A stretch of 64,000 nucleotides of DNA from JAEUHQ01 sp964538915 (GCA_964538915.1 CAZIFB010000009.1:52239-116238), one strand, 5' to 3'; shown: positions 32,613 to 42,018, counted from the stretch's first letter. Translations and numbers: made by a program. The notes: generated by a model from the letters alone, not told the origin.

Positions 32613-35234
32613 ATGGACACCCAGAAGCTCACGCAGAAGTCGCAGGAAGCGCTGCAGCTCGCCCAGAGCAAGGCGGTCGCGTTCGGCCACCAGCAGGTCG
32701 ACACGAAGCATCTGCTGCTCGCCCTGGTGGAACCGGGCGACGGGCTGGTCGTGCGGCTGCTCCAGCGGATGGACGTGCCCGCCGACGCGCTCCAGAAGGC
32801 GATCGAGGGCGAACTGCAGAAGCAGCCCAAGGTGTCCGGTCCAGGCTTCTCCGCCGACAAGATCTACCTCACGCAGGAACTCGCGCAGGTCCTGACCGCC
32901 GCCGAGCAGCAGGCCGCGAAGATGCGCGACGAGTACGTGTCCGTCGAGCACCTCTTCCTCGCGATCCTCCAGGGAAGCAAGAACGGGGTCCGCGACCTGT
33001 TCCGCAGGTTCGCGATCGACGAGAGCCGCTTCCTCAACGCACTCAAGGAAGTGCGCGGCAACCAGCGCGTGCAGAGCGCCAATCCCGAGGCCACGTACGA
33101 GGCACTCGAACGCTACGGCCGCGACCTCGTCCAGATGACGAAGGCGGGCAAGATGGACCCGGTGATCGGCCGCGACGACGAGATCCGGCGCGTGATCCGC
33201 ATCCTGTCGCGCAAGACCAAGAACAACCCGGTGCTGATCGGTGAGCCCGGCGTCGGCAAGACCGCGATCGCCGAGGGCCTGGCGCAGCGCATCGTGCGCG
33301 GCGACGTGCCGGAAGGCTTGAAGGACAAGACGGTGTTCGCTCTCGACATGGGCAGCCTCGTCGCCGGCGCGAAGTACCGCGGCGAGTTCGAGGAGCGTTT
33401 GAAGGCCGTTCTCACGGAGGTCAAGAACAGCGAGGGCCGCATCCTGCTGTTCATCGACGAGCTGCACACGATCGTCGGCGCCGGCAAGGCCGAAGGCGCG
33501 ATGGATGCCGGCAACATGTTGAAGCCGATGCTCGCGCGCGGCGAGCTGCACTGCATCGGGGCCACGACGCTCGACGAGTACCGCAAGTACATCGAGAAGG
33601 ACGCGGCGCTCGAGCGGCGCTTCCAGCCCGTCGTCGTCGACCAGCCGAGCGTCGAGGACACCATCTCGATCCTGCGCGGCCTGCGCGAGCGCTTCGAAGT
33701 GCACCACGGCGTCAAGATCCAGGACCAGGCGCTCGTCAACGCCGCGTCGTTGTCGCACCGCTACATCACGGACCGTTTCCTCCCCGACAAGGCGATCGAT
33801 CTCGTCGACGAAGCGTGTGCGATGATCCGCACCGAGATCGACTCGCTGCCGACGGAACTCGACACCGTGAGCCGCCGGGTGATGCAGCTCGAGATCGAGG
33901 AGACCGCGCTCGCCAAGGAGAAGGACGCGGCGAGCAAGGCGCGTCTGCACGAACTCAAGAAGGAGATGCAGGAGCTGCGGGGCAAGGCCGACGCGATGCG
34001 GGCCCAGTACGAGGCCGAGAAGAAGGCGATCGGCAACGTGCGTTCGCTCCGCGAGAAGCTCGAAGCGCTGCGGCGCGACCAGCAGGAGGCCGAGCGTCGC
34101 TACGACATGAACAAGGCGGCCGAGCTGAAGTACGGCGCGATCCCGGACGCCGAGAAGGCGCTCGCCGCGGAAGAGGCCCGCATGGCGAAGGGCGGCGGCG
34201 ATCGCCTGCTGCGCGAAGAAGTCACCGCCGACGAGATCGCGCAGATCGTCGCGCGCTGGACCGGCATCCCGGTCACGCGGCTGATCGAAGGCGAACGTGA
34301 GAAGCTGCTGAAGCTCGACCAGATCCTGCACGAACGCGTCGTCGGCCAGGACGAAGCCGTGCAGGTCGTCGCCGATGCGGTGATCCGCGCGCGTTCGGGC
34401 ATCAAGGATCCCAAGCGCCCGATCGGCAGCTTCTTGTTCCTCGGCCCGACCGGCGTCGGCAAGACCGAACTCGCGAAGACGCTCGCGGAGGCGCTGTTCG
34501 ACAGCGAGGACAACCTCGTGCGCATCGACATGTCCGAGTACATGGAGAAGCACGCGGTGTCGCGGCTCATCGGCGCGCCGCCGGGCTACGTCGGCTACGA
34601 CGAAGGCGGGCAGCTCACCGAGGCCGTGCGGCGGAAGCCGTACTCGGTCGTGCTGTTCGACGAGATCGAGAAGGCACACCCCGACGTCTTCCACGTGCTG
34701 CTGCAGATCCTCGACGACGGTCGCGCCACCGACAGTCAGGGCCGCACGGTCGACTTCAAGAACACTGTCATCATCATGACGTCGAACATCGGCGCACCGC
34801 TGCTGCTCGAAGGCATCACGAAGGACGGCACGATCCGCGAGTCCGCGCGCGACCAGGTGATGGCCGAACTGCGCCGGCACTTCCGCCCCGAACTGCTGAA
34901 CCGCATCGACGACATCGTGCTGTTCAAGCCGCTCCAGGCCGCCGAGATCCGCCGCATCGTCGACCTGCTGCTCGTGTCCCTGCGAGCGCGCCTCGCCGAA
35001 CGCCGCATCACCATCGAGGTCACCGACGACGCGAAGACGTTCCTCGGCAACCAGGGTTACGACCCGGTCTACGGAGCGCGGCCGCTGAAGCGCTACCTGC
35101 AACGCGAACTCGAGACGCGCATCGGCCGAAAGCTGATCGCCGGCGAGATCGCCGACGGCAGCGTCGTGCACGTCGACGTGAAGAACGGCGCGCTCGTCAT
35201 CGAGGCCCGCGCGGGCGAGGCCGCGGCGCGGTGA
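32613..35234 (+). CDS. clpB: ATP-dependent disaggregase ClpB
   Basis: An 873-residue Hsp100 chaperone that threads proteins out of aggregates together with DnaK. In order: an N-domain of two Clp repeats (1-145), AAA1 with GEPGVGKT (about 210-217), the coiled-coil M-domain (about 410-535), and AAA2 with GPTGVGKTELAKTLAE (about 610-625) and FRPELLNRIDDIV sensor region. Length is normal (E. coli 857). No ClpP-binding loop is seen, as expected for ClpB. A strong AGGAGG precedes the ATG. Two hairpins lie in the leader; neither is a known heat-shock operator. No dnaK, groEL or grpE is adjacent. Confidence 0.96.
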   Translation: MDTQKLTQKSQEALQLAQSKAVAFGHQQVDTKHLLLALVEPGDGLVVRLLQRMDVPADALQKAIEGELQKQPKVSGPGFSADKIYLTQELAQVLTAAEQQAAKMRDEYVSVEHLFLAILQGSKNGVRDLFRRFAIDESRFLNALKEVRGNQRVQSANPEATYEALERYGRDLVQMTKAGKMDPVIGRDDEIRRVIRILSRKTKNNPVLIGEPGVGKTAIAEGLAQRIVRGDVPEGLKDKTVFALDMGSLVAGAKYRGEFEERLKAVLTEVKNSEGRILLFIDELHTIVGAGKAEGAMDAGNMLKPMLARGELHCIGATTLDEYRKYIEKDAALERRFQPVVVDQPSVEDTISILRGLRERFEVHHGVKIQDQALVNAASLSHRYITDRFLPDKAIDLVDEACAMIRTEIDSLPTELDTVSRRVMQLEIEETALAKEKDAASKARLHELKKEMQELRGKADAMRAQYEAEKKAIGNVRSLREKLEALRRDQQEAERRYDMNKAAELKYGAIPDAEKALAAEEARMAKGGGDRLLREEVTADEIAQIVARWTGIPVTRLIEGEREKLLKLDQILHERVVGQDEAVQVVADAVIRARSGIKDPKRPIGSFLFLGPTGVGKTELAKTLAEALFDSEDNLVRIDMSEYMEKHAVSRLIGAPPGYVGYDEGGQLTEAVRRKPYSVVLFDEIEKAHPDVFHVLLQILDDGRATDSQGRTVDFKNTVIIMTSNIGAPLLLEGITKDGTIRESARDQVMAELRRHFRPELLNRIDDIVLFKPLQAAEIRRIVDLLLVSLRARLAERRITIEVTDDAKTFLGNQGYDPVYGARPLKRYLQRELETRIGRKLIAGEIADGSVVHVDVKNGALVIEARAGEAAAR

Positions 35235-35370
35235 TCCGCGGCGCGAGGAGGATCGCTCGGCGTTGGCATGGCGGCCGGTGCAGGGGCACCGATCGGAGCG
35301 CTCATGCCGTCGGCCCACCCACTTCAGCCGCGAACGGACGACACGTCGATCGCTCACCGTGCCATCGCCG

Positions 35371-35907
35371 TCACCCTTCACCCGCGTCTCTCATCCCCGG
35401 TCCGGACGTTCGGGGCAGACGCTCTTTGCGCAGAACCTCGTTGAGCCCCTCGGCGGCCGAGTAGTCCGTGGGCAGGTAGCGCTCCTCGGCAAGCCGCCAT
35501 AGCAGTGCGTCCAAGCTGAGCGCGATCGGTTGCAGGTGACGCCGCGGATCCACTTCCGGATCTCCCCAGAACACCTCGTGACTCACGTAGGCCGGGCGTG
35601 CGGTCCGCGTGGTCAAGTCCAGCACCAGCAGGTCACCGTTCGCAGCCGCGCTGCCCACCAGCAGGAGTCGGTGCGCGAGCAATCGTTCTGCATCGTCTCC
35701 CCCCGCCGCCATCTCCCTCGAGCAGGTGAGGCGGAGCGGACCGATCTCCGCCGACTCCTGTACCCAGCTGCTCGCGAGGAAGGTCACCAGTGAGTCGTCG
35801 AGGTTCAGCGTGTCCAGCCAGCGCTGCACCTCGGTAGGTGCGTCGCCGACCTCGAGCCCCCGGAGGGCGAGATGGCACATCACATCCGCGCAGAAGTCGC
35901 TGTTCAT
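35371..35907 (-). CDS. Small cytoplasmic protein, possibly SMI1/KNR4 (SUKH)-like
   Basis: A 178-residue protein without signal peptide. The middle, RLLLVGSAAANGDLLVLDLTTRTARPAYVSHEVFW, followed by a helix LSLDALLWRLAEERYL, resembles the core of SUKH-superfamily domains, where a strand pair with GDxLxLDL is followed by a final helix. SUKH proteins are often immunity proteins against contact-dependent toxins or general cofactors. No toxin gene is adjacent. The assignment is tentative; an alternative is an unrelated lineage-specific protein. It is separated from the upstream beta-helix gene by a terminator-like hairpin. Confidence 0.55.
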   Translation of the reverse strand: MNSDFCADVMCHLALRGLEVGDAPTEVQRWLDTLNLDDSLVTFLASSWVQESAEIGPLRLTCSREMAAGGDDAERLLAHRLLLVGSAAANGDLLVLDLTTRTARPAYVSHEVFWGDPEVDPRRHLQPIALSLDALLWRLAEERYLPTDYSAAEGLNEVLRKERLPRTSGPGMRDAGEG

Positions 35908-35910
35908 CCG

Positions 35911-35942
35911 GGCGCGGAGGCTGCCACGAGCTCAGCCGCGCC
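35911..35942 (-). terminator. Hairpin after the first beta-helix gene
   Basis: Arms GGCGCGG..CTG and CAGCCGCGCC pair over 10 bp with a 3-nt bulge and a 9-nt loop. It lies 18 nt after the stop at 35960 and just before the next start. No T run. Confidence 0.35.
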
Positions 35943-35959
35943 GACCGCGGGCGGGCGGA

Positions 35960-37213
35960 TCAGAGCGAGTAGAAGCGAGCTTCGAGGTTCGACAGGCGGA
36001 TGTCGCCGTTGGGGTCGAACGTCGCGAACTGCATGTAGAACGGGAACGGCACGGGGCCGCCGAACAGCGCGAGCGGCACGAAGCCGAACTGGAACTGACC
36101 GGCCGGGTCCAGCTGCCCGGCGACGAACGCCGCAGTGGGGAGGTCGACCAGGAGAGCGCCCACGAACGGTGCGCCCAGCTCCGTGTAGGAAGGCGTCAGC
36201 CCGAACAGGAACGCGAACGGCGCGGATGGCGCCAAGCCGTCGCACATGATCGTGACCGGCTGCGTCGAGTCCGTTTCGCCGGACGGCAGGGGCGTCGACG
36301 CGAAGACGAGTCGCGGCATCGCGGGGGCGTTGAGCGTCACCGGTCCGAAAACCTGGCCCGACAGCGGCACCGGTCCATGGACCGTCACTTCGGAGACCGG
36401 GTAGAAGCGTTCGTTCGTCAGGCGGACCGCTGCGCCGGGGAAGGCGCCGCCCGCCGTGATGACATCCGCGGTGCCACCGCTGATCAGGAGACGCGAGTCG
36501 TTGCGCACGAAGATCGCGTCACCACCGAGTCCGATGAGGAAGCCAGGCGGCGCGCTGTTCCCGGCGATGATGCGGGTGTCCGCGACGCGTGCTCGTGACG
36601 AATCGACGACTGCCAGACCCGACCCTCCGGTGCGAGAGCCCGGACCGCTGAACACTCCGGTGATGCTCCCGCCGAGGATGTCGCAGTCCATGGCGCTGAA
36701 CTCGCCTCCCTGCACGGTGATCGCGTTGCCGCCGGTCATCGGTCCGCCGAACGGCGGTGGTGGCGGCGGGCCGATCGCGTCGCCGCCGACGAACCGGCAA
36801 CGCAGCGCGAACACCTCGGAGAAGCCGCTGACGATCAGTGCGTTCGTACCGTTGAACGCCTGGTTGATGCCGACGATCTCGCAGTCGGTCAGCGTCACGT
36901 GTGCGGCGTTGTTCGCCCAGAGGTTGCCGTGGATCGTCATGCCGCTGAACACGTCGACCGTGCCTGCGGGCGTTTGCGTCACGCCATGGGAAGATCCGTT
37001 CACGATCGTCGCGCCGATGCCCGCGCCACGGATCGTCAGCGTGCGGCCCGTCATCGCGAACGTCGAGTACGACCCAGCGCGCACGAGGATCGTGTCGCCA
37101 TCCGCTGCGGCGGCGATCGCGGCGGGCAGGTCGGTGAAGTGGGAGCCGGGACCGGCTGCTGCGTCGACGATCCACGTCATCGGCAGCAACCCCAGAGCGA
37201 GTGCGGTGAGCAT
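35960..37213 (-). CDS. Secreted right-handed beta-helix protein (paralogue 1)
   Basis: A 417-residue exported protein. After a signal peptide (MLTALALGLLPMTWIVDAAA), GPGSHFTDLPAAIAAAADGD and TILVRAGSYSTF form the N-terminal cap of a DUF1565/pectin-lyase-like beta helix, followed by coils such as LTIRGAGIGATIVNGS, MTIHGNLWANNAAHVTLTDCEI and ALRCRFVGGDA. The C-terminal 130 residues are a beta-sandwich ending SNLEARFYSL. A paralogue at 48247-49488 shares the whole layout. No catalytic residues are evident; surface binding or structural roles are possible. An AGGAGG lies before the ATG inside a small hairpin. Confidence 0.8.
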   Translation of the reverse strand: MLTALALGLLPMTWIVDAAAGPGSHFTDLPAAIAAAADGDTILVRAGSYSTFAMTGRTLTIRGAGIGATIVNGSSHGVTQTPAGTVDVFSGMTIHGNLWANNAAHVTLTDCEIVGINQAFNGTNALIVSGFSEVFALRCRFVGGDAIGPPPPPPFGGPMTGGNAITVQGGEFSAMDCDILGGSITGVFSGPGSRTGGSGLAVVDSSRARVADTRIIAGNSAPPGFLIGLGGDAIFVRNDSRLLISGGTADVITAGGAFPGAAVRLTNERFYPVSEVTVHGPVPLSGQVFGPVTLNAPAMPRLVFASTPLPSGETDSTQPVTIMCDGLAPSAPFAFLFGLTPSYTELGAPFVGALLVDLPTAAFVAGQLDPAGQFQFGFVPLALFGGPVPFPFYMQFATFDPNGDIRLSNLEARFYSL

Positions 37214-37237
37214 GTAGACCTCCTGGTGGAAAGGTCT
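37214..37237 (-). promoter_or_regulatory. Shine-Dalgarno-holding hairpin, beta-helix paralogue 1
   Basis: Minus strand: AGACCT, loop TTCCACCAGG, AGGTCT, then AC-ATG. AGGAGG straddles loop and 3' arm. The CTTTCCACCA core is shared with paralogue 2, although the stem bases differ. Confidence 0.65.
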
Positions 37238-37375
37238 GCGCGGCGAAGGAAGGAAGTCGAGGGTGCGCGGGCCCTCGCGTCAACCGGGAGGTGTCTCTTC
37301 GCGGGCCATGCCCCTGCATCGGACGGTGCGCGCCGCACTCGCCGGTAGCCCGAGCGTCAACGCCGCGCGGCTCCT

Positions 37376-39532
37376 TCAGGACATGGCGCGGACGTCGACC
37401 GCCACCGCGCCGCTCTCGTAGGCGAACAGCGGGTTGATCTCGAGTTCGACGACTTCCGGGTTGCTGCGCGCGCACGCCGCCACGGCCATGATCGCGTCGA
37501 GCACCGCTTCGCGGTCGACCGCCGGACTGCCGCGATGCCCGCGCAACAGGCGTGCGCCCTTGATCTCGCCGAGCATCTGCTTCGCGTCGTCGCGCGTGAT
37601 CGGCAGCAGCCGCAACGTCACGTCCTTCAGCACCTCGACGGTGGTGCCGCCGAGGCCGACGACCAGCACGCCGCCGTAGTGCGGATCCTTCTTGTAGCCG
37701 ACCAGCAGTTCGACCGTCGGCCGCGGCAGCGACGGCGCCACCAGGATGCCGCGGAGATCGGGCACGATGCCGCGCTTCTGGCAGTAGCTGCGCACGGCGT
37801 CCGAGACCTGCACGAACGTGCGAGCCACGTCGTCGGGGGCGACGCCGACGCGCACTGCTCCGGCTTCGGTCTTGTGGATCACTCCGGTGGAGACCGCCTT
37901 CAGCGCCGCAGCGCCGCCGATCTCGCGCGCCGCCGCCTCCGCTTCGGCTGCGGTCGTGCACAGCGTCGCCGGTACGACGGTCACTCCGTAGCCGCGCACG
38001 AGCTCGCGCGCCTCGGTCTCGAGCAGCACCACGCGCTCCTGTTGCTTGACCACCGACCAGCCGGACCATTGGCCCGCGCCGGGAGGCGGTGGGGTGCCAC
38101 GTCGACGGTCGAGCTGGCGTCCGCGTTCGAACACGGCCGAAGCGCACCGGCACGCGATTTCGAGCGAAGCGATGACAGGGACGCCGGCGGTCCGCAGCAC
38201 GTCGAGCGGTTCGCTCGGCGTGTCGGCGTACAGGCTGTGCACGACGAAGGCGCGGCGATGGCGGCGCGAGGATTCGACCATCGCGTGGGCCGCGGCGACC
38301 TCACGCGCCAGGAGCTCCGCGGTGAAGCGGCGGTGGTAGCCGCCGAACAGCCCGACGACCAGCACGGTGCCGACCTGTTCGTCCTGCATCAGCAGATCGA
38401 CGGAGCGTGCGAACACCATCGGGTCGCCGTCGGCGGCCCCGCCGAGGTCGACCGGGTTGCGGGCGGGACCGTGGAGGCCGAGCTCGCGTTGCAGTTCGGT
38501 GGCGGTGGCGACTCCGAACTCGGTCAGTGCGGCCCCGTGGTTCTGCAGCGCGTCGGTGGCGAGCGTGCCGTGCCCGCCGCCGTCGGTCAGCACCGCGATG
38601 CCGCGGTAGCGACCACGCGCCGGCTGACCGGCCAGAGTCTCGGCGGTGTGCAGCAACTCGTCCGAACGGCGCACGAGCACGACGCCGCTCTGGCGCAGGC
38701 CGGCGCGGAAGACCGGGAACGAGCCCGCCAGTGCCCCGGTGTGCGACCGCGCGGCGTCGGCTCCGCGGCCGCTGCGGCCGCCTTTCAGCAGGATCACCGG
38801 CTTCTTCGGCGTGACCCGTGCGGCGGCCTCGAGGAACTGCTGGCCGCGCCGGAAGCCCTCGACGTACATCGCGATCGCCGCGGTGTTGGGTTCGTCGGCG
38901 AGATAGTCGAGGTACTCGTCGAAGCGCAGGTCGATCTCGTTGCCGACGCCGATCACCAGCGAGAACCCGGCGCGCGTGCGTCGCATCGCCTCGGTCAGCA
39001 CCTGCAGCGTGACGTTGCCGCTCTGGCCGAGCAGCGCGATCCTGCCGGCCGGCACGTCGGCGACGCCGATCAGGTTGACACCGCGATGCGGATTGAGGAT
39101 GCCGCTGGTGTTCGGCCCGATCACGCGGATCCCGGTGTCGCGCACGACTGCCTGGATCTCGCGTTCGAGCTGCTCGCCCGCGGGCCCTGCTTCGCGGAAG
39201 CCGAGTGCCACGACGACGGCGCCCACGACGCCCTTGGCTGCACACTCGGCCAGCGCCTTCGGCACGCTCGCCGCGGGAGTGCAGACCAGCGCGGTGTCGA
39301 CGTCGGGCGGCAGTTCGTCCAGCGAACGGAGGAACTCACACCCGTGGGCGTTGCCGCCCTTCGGATTGACGCCGTGGACGGTGCCTGCGTATCCGGCCTG
39401 GCGGAGCGCCGCGAGCGCCTGGTTGCCGCGCTTCTTCGCGTCGACGGAGGCGCCGACGACGACGATGCCGCGCGGGCGGAAGATGCGATCGAGCGACTGG
39501 TTCGCCGCCGACGGCGTCGATGCGTCACTCAC
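37376..39532 (-). CDS. Acetate--CoA ligase family protein (NDP-forming acyl-CoA synthetase)
   Basis: A 718-residue fused alpha-beta NDP-forming acyl-CoA synthetase. It has a CoA-binding Rossmann domain (GIVVVGASVDAKKRGN, IRVIGPNTSGILNPHRG), a ligase-CoA domain with the phosphorylated His in ARSHTGALAGSFPVF, and a C-terminal ATP-grasp domain (ETEARELVRGYGVTVVP, GGAAALKAVSTGVIHKTEAG, EVVELEINPLFAY). It makes acyl-CoA from a carboxylic acid, or ATP from acyl-CoA in the reverse direction. GTG 39532 is chosen: it overlaps the enoyl-CoA hydratase stop and has GGAG 8 nt upstream. The substrate is unknown. Confidence 0.88.
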   Translation of the reverse strand: MSDASTPSAANQSLDRIFRPRGIVVVGASVDAKKRGNQALAALRQAGYAGTVHGVNPKGGNAHGCEFLRSLDELPPDVDTALVCTPAASVPKALAECAAKGVVGAVVVALGFREAGPAGEQLEREIQAVVRDTGIRVIGPNTSGILNPHRGVNLIGVADVPAGRIALLGQSGNVTLQVLTEAMRRTRAGFSLVIGVGNEIDLRFDEYLDYLADEPNTAAIAMYVEGFRRGQQFLEAAARVTPKKPVILLKGGRSGRGADAARSHTGALAGSFPVFRAGLRQSGVVLVRRSDELLHTAETLAGQPARGRYRGIAVLTDGGGHGTLATDALQNHGAALTEFGVATATELQRELGLHGPARNPVDLGGAADGDPMVFARSVDLLMQDEQVGTVLVVGLFGGYHRRFTAELLAREVAAAHAMVESSRRHRRAFVVHSLYADTPSEPLDVLRTAGVPVIASLEIACRCASAVFERGRQLDRRRGTPPPPGAGQWSGWSVVKQQERVVLLETEARELVRGYGVTVVPATLCTTAAEAEAAAREIGGAAALKAVSTGVIHKTEAGAVRVGVAPDDVARTFVQVSDAVRSYCQKRGIVPDLRGILVAPSLPRPTVELLVGYKKDPHYGGVLVVGLGGTTVEVLKDVTLRLLPITRDDAKQMLGEIKGARLLRGHRGSPAVDREAVLDAIMAVAACARSNPEVVELEINPLFAYESGAVAVDVRAMS

Positions 39533-40319
39533 CGGTGAACTCCGGCTCACGCTTCTCGGCGAATGCGGTGATGCCCTCGCGCCAGTCCCGCGTCTGCATG
39601 CACGCGAGCAACGCGTCGGCCTCGGCGGCGAGCACGCCGTCGAGCGGGAGTTCGGTGGCCTTCTGCAGCAGCTGCTTGCCGAGCGTCAGCGAGCGCGGCG
39701 CCTTCTTCGCAAGCTCCTCGGCCAGCGCGATGGCAGCCGGCAGCACGCGTTCCGGCGACTCCGCGAAGTTGCACACGCCGTTCGCCGCGGCCTCGCTGCC
39801 GAGGAAGAAGCGGCCGAGCAGCAGCAGTTCGCGCGCCTTGGCCGCGCCGGTGCGCGCCAGCAGCGTCGCCGTGGCGCCGCCGCCGACGAACGTGCCCAGT
39901 CCGAACTCGGGGAAGCGCAGTTTCGCCGAGTCCGCGACCACCGACAGATCGCACGCGAGAGCCAGCTCGAGCCCGGCGCCGATCGCGTGGCCGTTCAGCG
40001 CCGCGACGATCGGGCATCGATGCCGCAGGATGGCGCTCGCGGCGCGCTGGCCGAGTTCGACGTAGTGACGGCGCGCGGCGACATCACGTTCGGTCTCGTT
40101 GTGGCCGTGCAGATCGGCACCGACGCAGAAGGCGCGCCCGGCGCCGGTCAGCACGATCGCTCGAACGGCACGATCGGCAGCGGCGTCGTCGAGTGCTGCC
40201 AACAGAGCCGTGTACATCGCCTCGTTGACGGCATTCAGCCGTTCGGGCCGGTTCAGCGTCAGCTGCACGATGGCGCCGCGGCGTTCCGCGAGGAGCGTCT
40301 GCATCTCCTCATGATGCAT
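39525..40319 (-). CDS. Enoyl-CoA hydratase/isomerase (crotonase family)
   Basis: A 264-residue crotonase-fold protein. The oxyanion-hole segment is GAGRAFCVGADLHG. GHAIGAGLELALACDLSVV and LRFPEFGLGTFVGGG each place a Glu at the positions of the two catalytic glutamates of enoyl-CoA hydratase, so hydratase activity is likely. The C-terminal helices end in EKREPEFTGE. It is translated just before the acyl-CoA synthetase with overlapping codons, suggesting that the pair activates and hydrates an unsaturated acid. ATG 40319 is used; ATG 40304 lies immediately after GAGGAG, too close for ribosome use. Confidence 0.88.
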   Translation of the reverse strand: MHHEEMQTLLAERRGAIVQLTLNRPERLNAVNEAMYTALLAALDDAAADRAVRAIVLTGAGRAFCVGADLHGHNETERDVAARRHYVELGQRAASAILRHRCPIVAALNGHAIGAGLELALACDLSVVADSAKLRFPEFGLGTFVGGGATATLLARTGAAKARELLLLGRFFLGSEAAANGVCNFAESPERVLPAAIALAEELAKKAPRSLTLGKQLLQKATELPLDGVLAAEADALLACMQTRDWREGITAFAEKREPEFTGE

Positions 40320-40419
40320 CGATCGACTGTCCACGCAAGGTTGCTCGTCCCCGGTCGCGAGTCTCGTGCTAGCCTGGGTGGCCCGTTCGCGCGCATCGCG
40401 GCGTCGTCCGAGTGCGCGC

Positions 40420-40458
40420 CTTTGTTCCACCCTGCGGCCGAACGGTCGCCCAACAAAG
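40420..40458 (+). promoter_or_regulatory. AT-rich inverted repeat before the KamA-like gene
   Basis: CTTTGTT (40420-40426) and AACAAAG (40452-40458) are perfect 7-bp arms, with a further GC stem (GCGGCC / GGTCGC, one G-U) and a GAAC loop inside. It ends 12 nt before the ATG at 40471. AT-rich arms stand out in this GC-rich sequence. Confidence 0.45.
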
Positions 40459-40470
40459 CAGGACAGCACG

Positions 40471-41877
40471 ATGCCGAAGCTGATCAAGGTCGCGCCACGC
40501 AAGTTCAGAGTCTTCACCCGCCGCGACCTCGATCGCATTCCGCAGCTGCAGCGCTTCAGCGCCGACGACCTGTTGGCGATGAAGGCAGTCGCCTGTGTCC
40601 TTCCCTTCCGCGTCAACGAGTATGTCTGCGACGAACTGATCGACTGGGAACGGGTGCCGGAGGATCCGATCTTCCAGCTGACGTTCCCGCAGCCGGGCAT
40701 GCTGGGAGCGAAGGACCTCGCGCGCATGATCGATCTGCTGCGCGATGACGCCAGTGAGGCCGAGATCCAGCAGGAAGCGCGCCGCATCCAGACTTCGCTC
40801 AATCCGCACCCCGCGGGTCAGGTCGAGCTGAACGTGCCGCGGCTCGAGGGCACGGCGCTGCCGGGCATGCAGCACAAGTACCGCGAGACCGTGCTGTTCT
40901 TCCCCAGCAGCGGTCAGACGTGCCACACCTACTGCACCTACTGCTTCCGCTGGCCGCAGTTCGTCGGTCTCGACGAGCTGAAGTTCGCCGCGCGCGAAGC
41001 GGACCAACTGGTCGCCTACCTCCGCGAGCATCCCGAGGTCAACAGCGTGCTGTTCACCGGCGGTGACCCGATGGTGATGAAGACGCGCGTGCTGCGGCGC
41101 TACGTCGAACCGCTGCTGGCCGCGGACCTCGACCACATCGTCAGCATCCGGATCGGCACGAAGGCACCGGCGTACTGGCCGCAGCGTTTCACCACCGACG
41201 ACGACGCCGACGACCTGATGCGTCTGTTCGAACAGGTCGCCCGGGCCGGACGTCACCTCGCGATCATGGCCCACTTCAGCCATCCGCGTGAGCTCGACAC
41301 TCCGACCGCGCAGGCCGCCATCGACCGGTTGCGCAACGCCGACACCGTCGTGCGTTGCCAGGCGCCTCTGATCCGCCGCGTCAACGACGATGCGCAGACG
41401 TGGGCGGACATGTGGAAGCGCCAGATCGTGCTGGGCGCGGTGCCGTACTACATGTTCGTCGAGCGCGACACCGGGCCGAAGCACTACTTCGAGGTGCCGC
41501 TCGCCCGCGCCTACGACATCTTCACCACGGCCTACCGGCGCGTCTCCGGCCTCGGCCGTACCGTGCGCGGCCCGTCGATGTCGGCGACGCCGGGCAAGGT
41601 CCTGGTCGACGGCGTCGCCGAAGTGCACGGCGAGAAGGTGTTCGTCCTGAAGTTCCTGCAGGCCCGCGACCCGGCCTGGGTCAACCGAGTGTTCTTCGCC
41701 AAGTACGACGAGAAGGCGACGTGGCTCGATCACCTGCAGCCGGCGTTCGGCGAGAAGGAGTGGTGGTTCCAGCCCACGATCCGCGAGATGAAGAAGCAGG
41801 GCTGGCAGCCGTCGTGGGGCGACCGGTCGCGCGCGAAGAAGCGCGTGACGCAGTTCGGCCACGTCGAGTGGGAGTAG
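40471..41877 (+). CDS. KamA-family radical SAM protein (lysine 2,3-aminomutase-like)
   Basis: A 468-residue radical SAM enzyme. The cluster motif CHTYCTYC (about 151-158; CxxxCxxC) is followed by FRWPQFVG and then VNSVLFTGGDPMVM, the family's glycine-rich SAM contact. Homology covers the KamA/EpmB TIM-barrel. The C-terminal part PYYMFVERDTGPKHYFEVP replaces the usual aminomutase DLSMGLEHFR segment, and an added tail of about 80 residues is lysine- and tryptophan-rich. Substrate may therefore differ from lysine. A pyridoxal-lysine motif is not obvious. An AGGA lies 9 nt before the ATG. It is divergent from the enoyl-CoA hydratase. Confidence 0.85.
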   Translation: MPKLIKVAPRKFRVFTRRDLDRIPQLQRFSADDLLAMKAVACVLPFRVNEYVCDELIDWERVPEDPIFQLTFPQPGMLGAKDLARMIDLLRDDASEAEIQQEARRIQTSLNPHPAGQVELNVPRLEGTALPGMQHKYRETVLFFPSSGQTCHTYCTYCFRWPQFVGLDELKFAAREADQLVAYLREHPEVNSVLFTGGDPMVMKTRVLRRYVEPLLAADLDHIVSIRIGTKAPAYWPQRFTTDDDADDLMRLFEQVARAGRHLAIMAHFSHPRELDTPTAQAAIDRLRNADTVVRCQAPLIRRVNDDAQTWADMWKRQIVLGAVPYYMFVERDTGPKHYFEVPLARAYDIFTTAYRRVSGLGRTVRGPSMSATPGKVLVDGVAEVHGEKVFVLKFLQARDPAWVNRVFFAKYDEKATWLDHLQPAFGEKEWWFQPTIREMKKQGWQPSWGDRSRAKKRVTQFGHVEWE

Positions 41878-42018
41878 GCGGCTCGCTCGAGCGGGCGGCC
41901 GCGCCGATGCCGCGCGATGCGCGGCAGCCCGGTTCCCGGTGCTGGTGGCGAGGGGCGCCGGTGGATTCTCGGGTTCTTTCCGTACATTCCGGCCAGCCCG
42001 GGCATCCACCGAGCGCCG

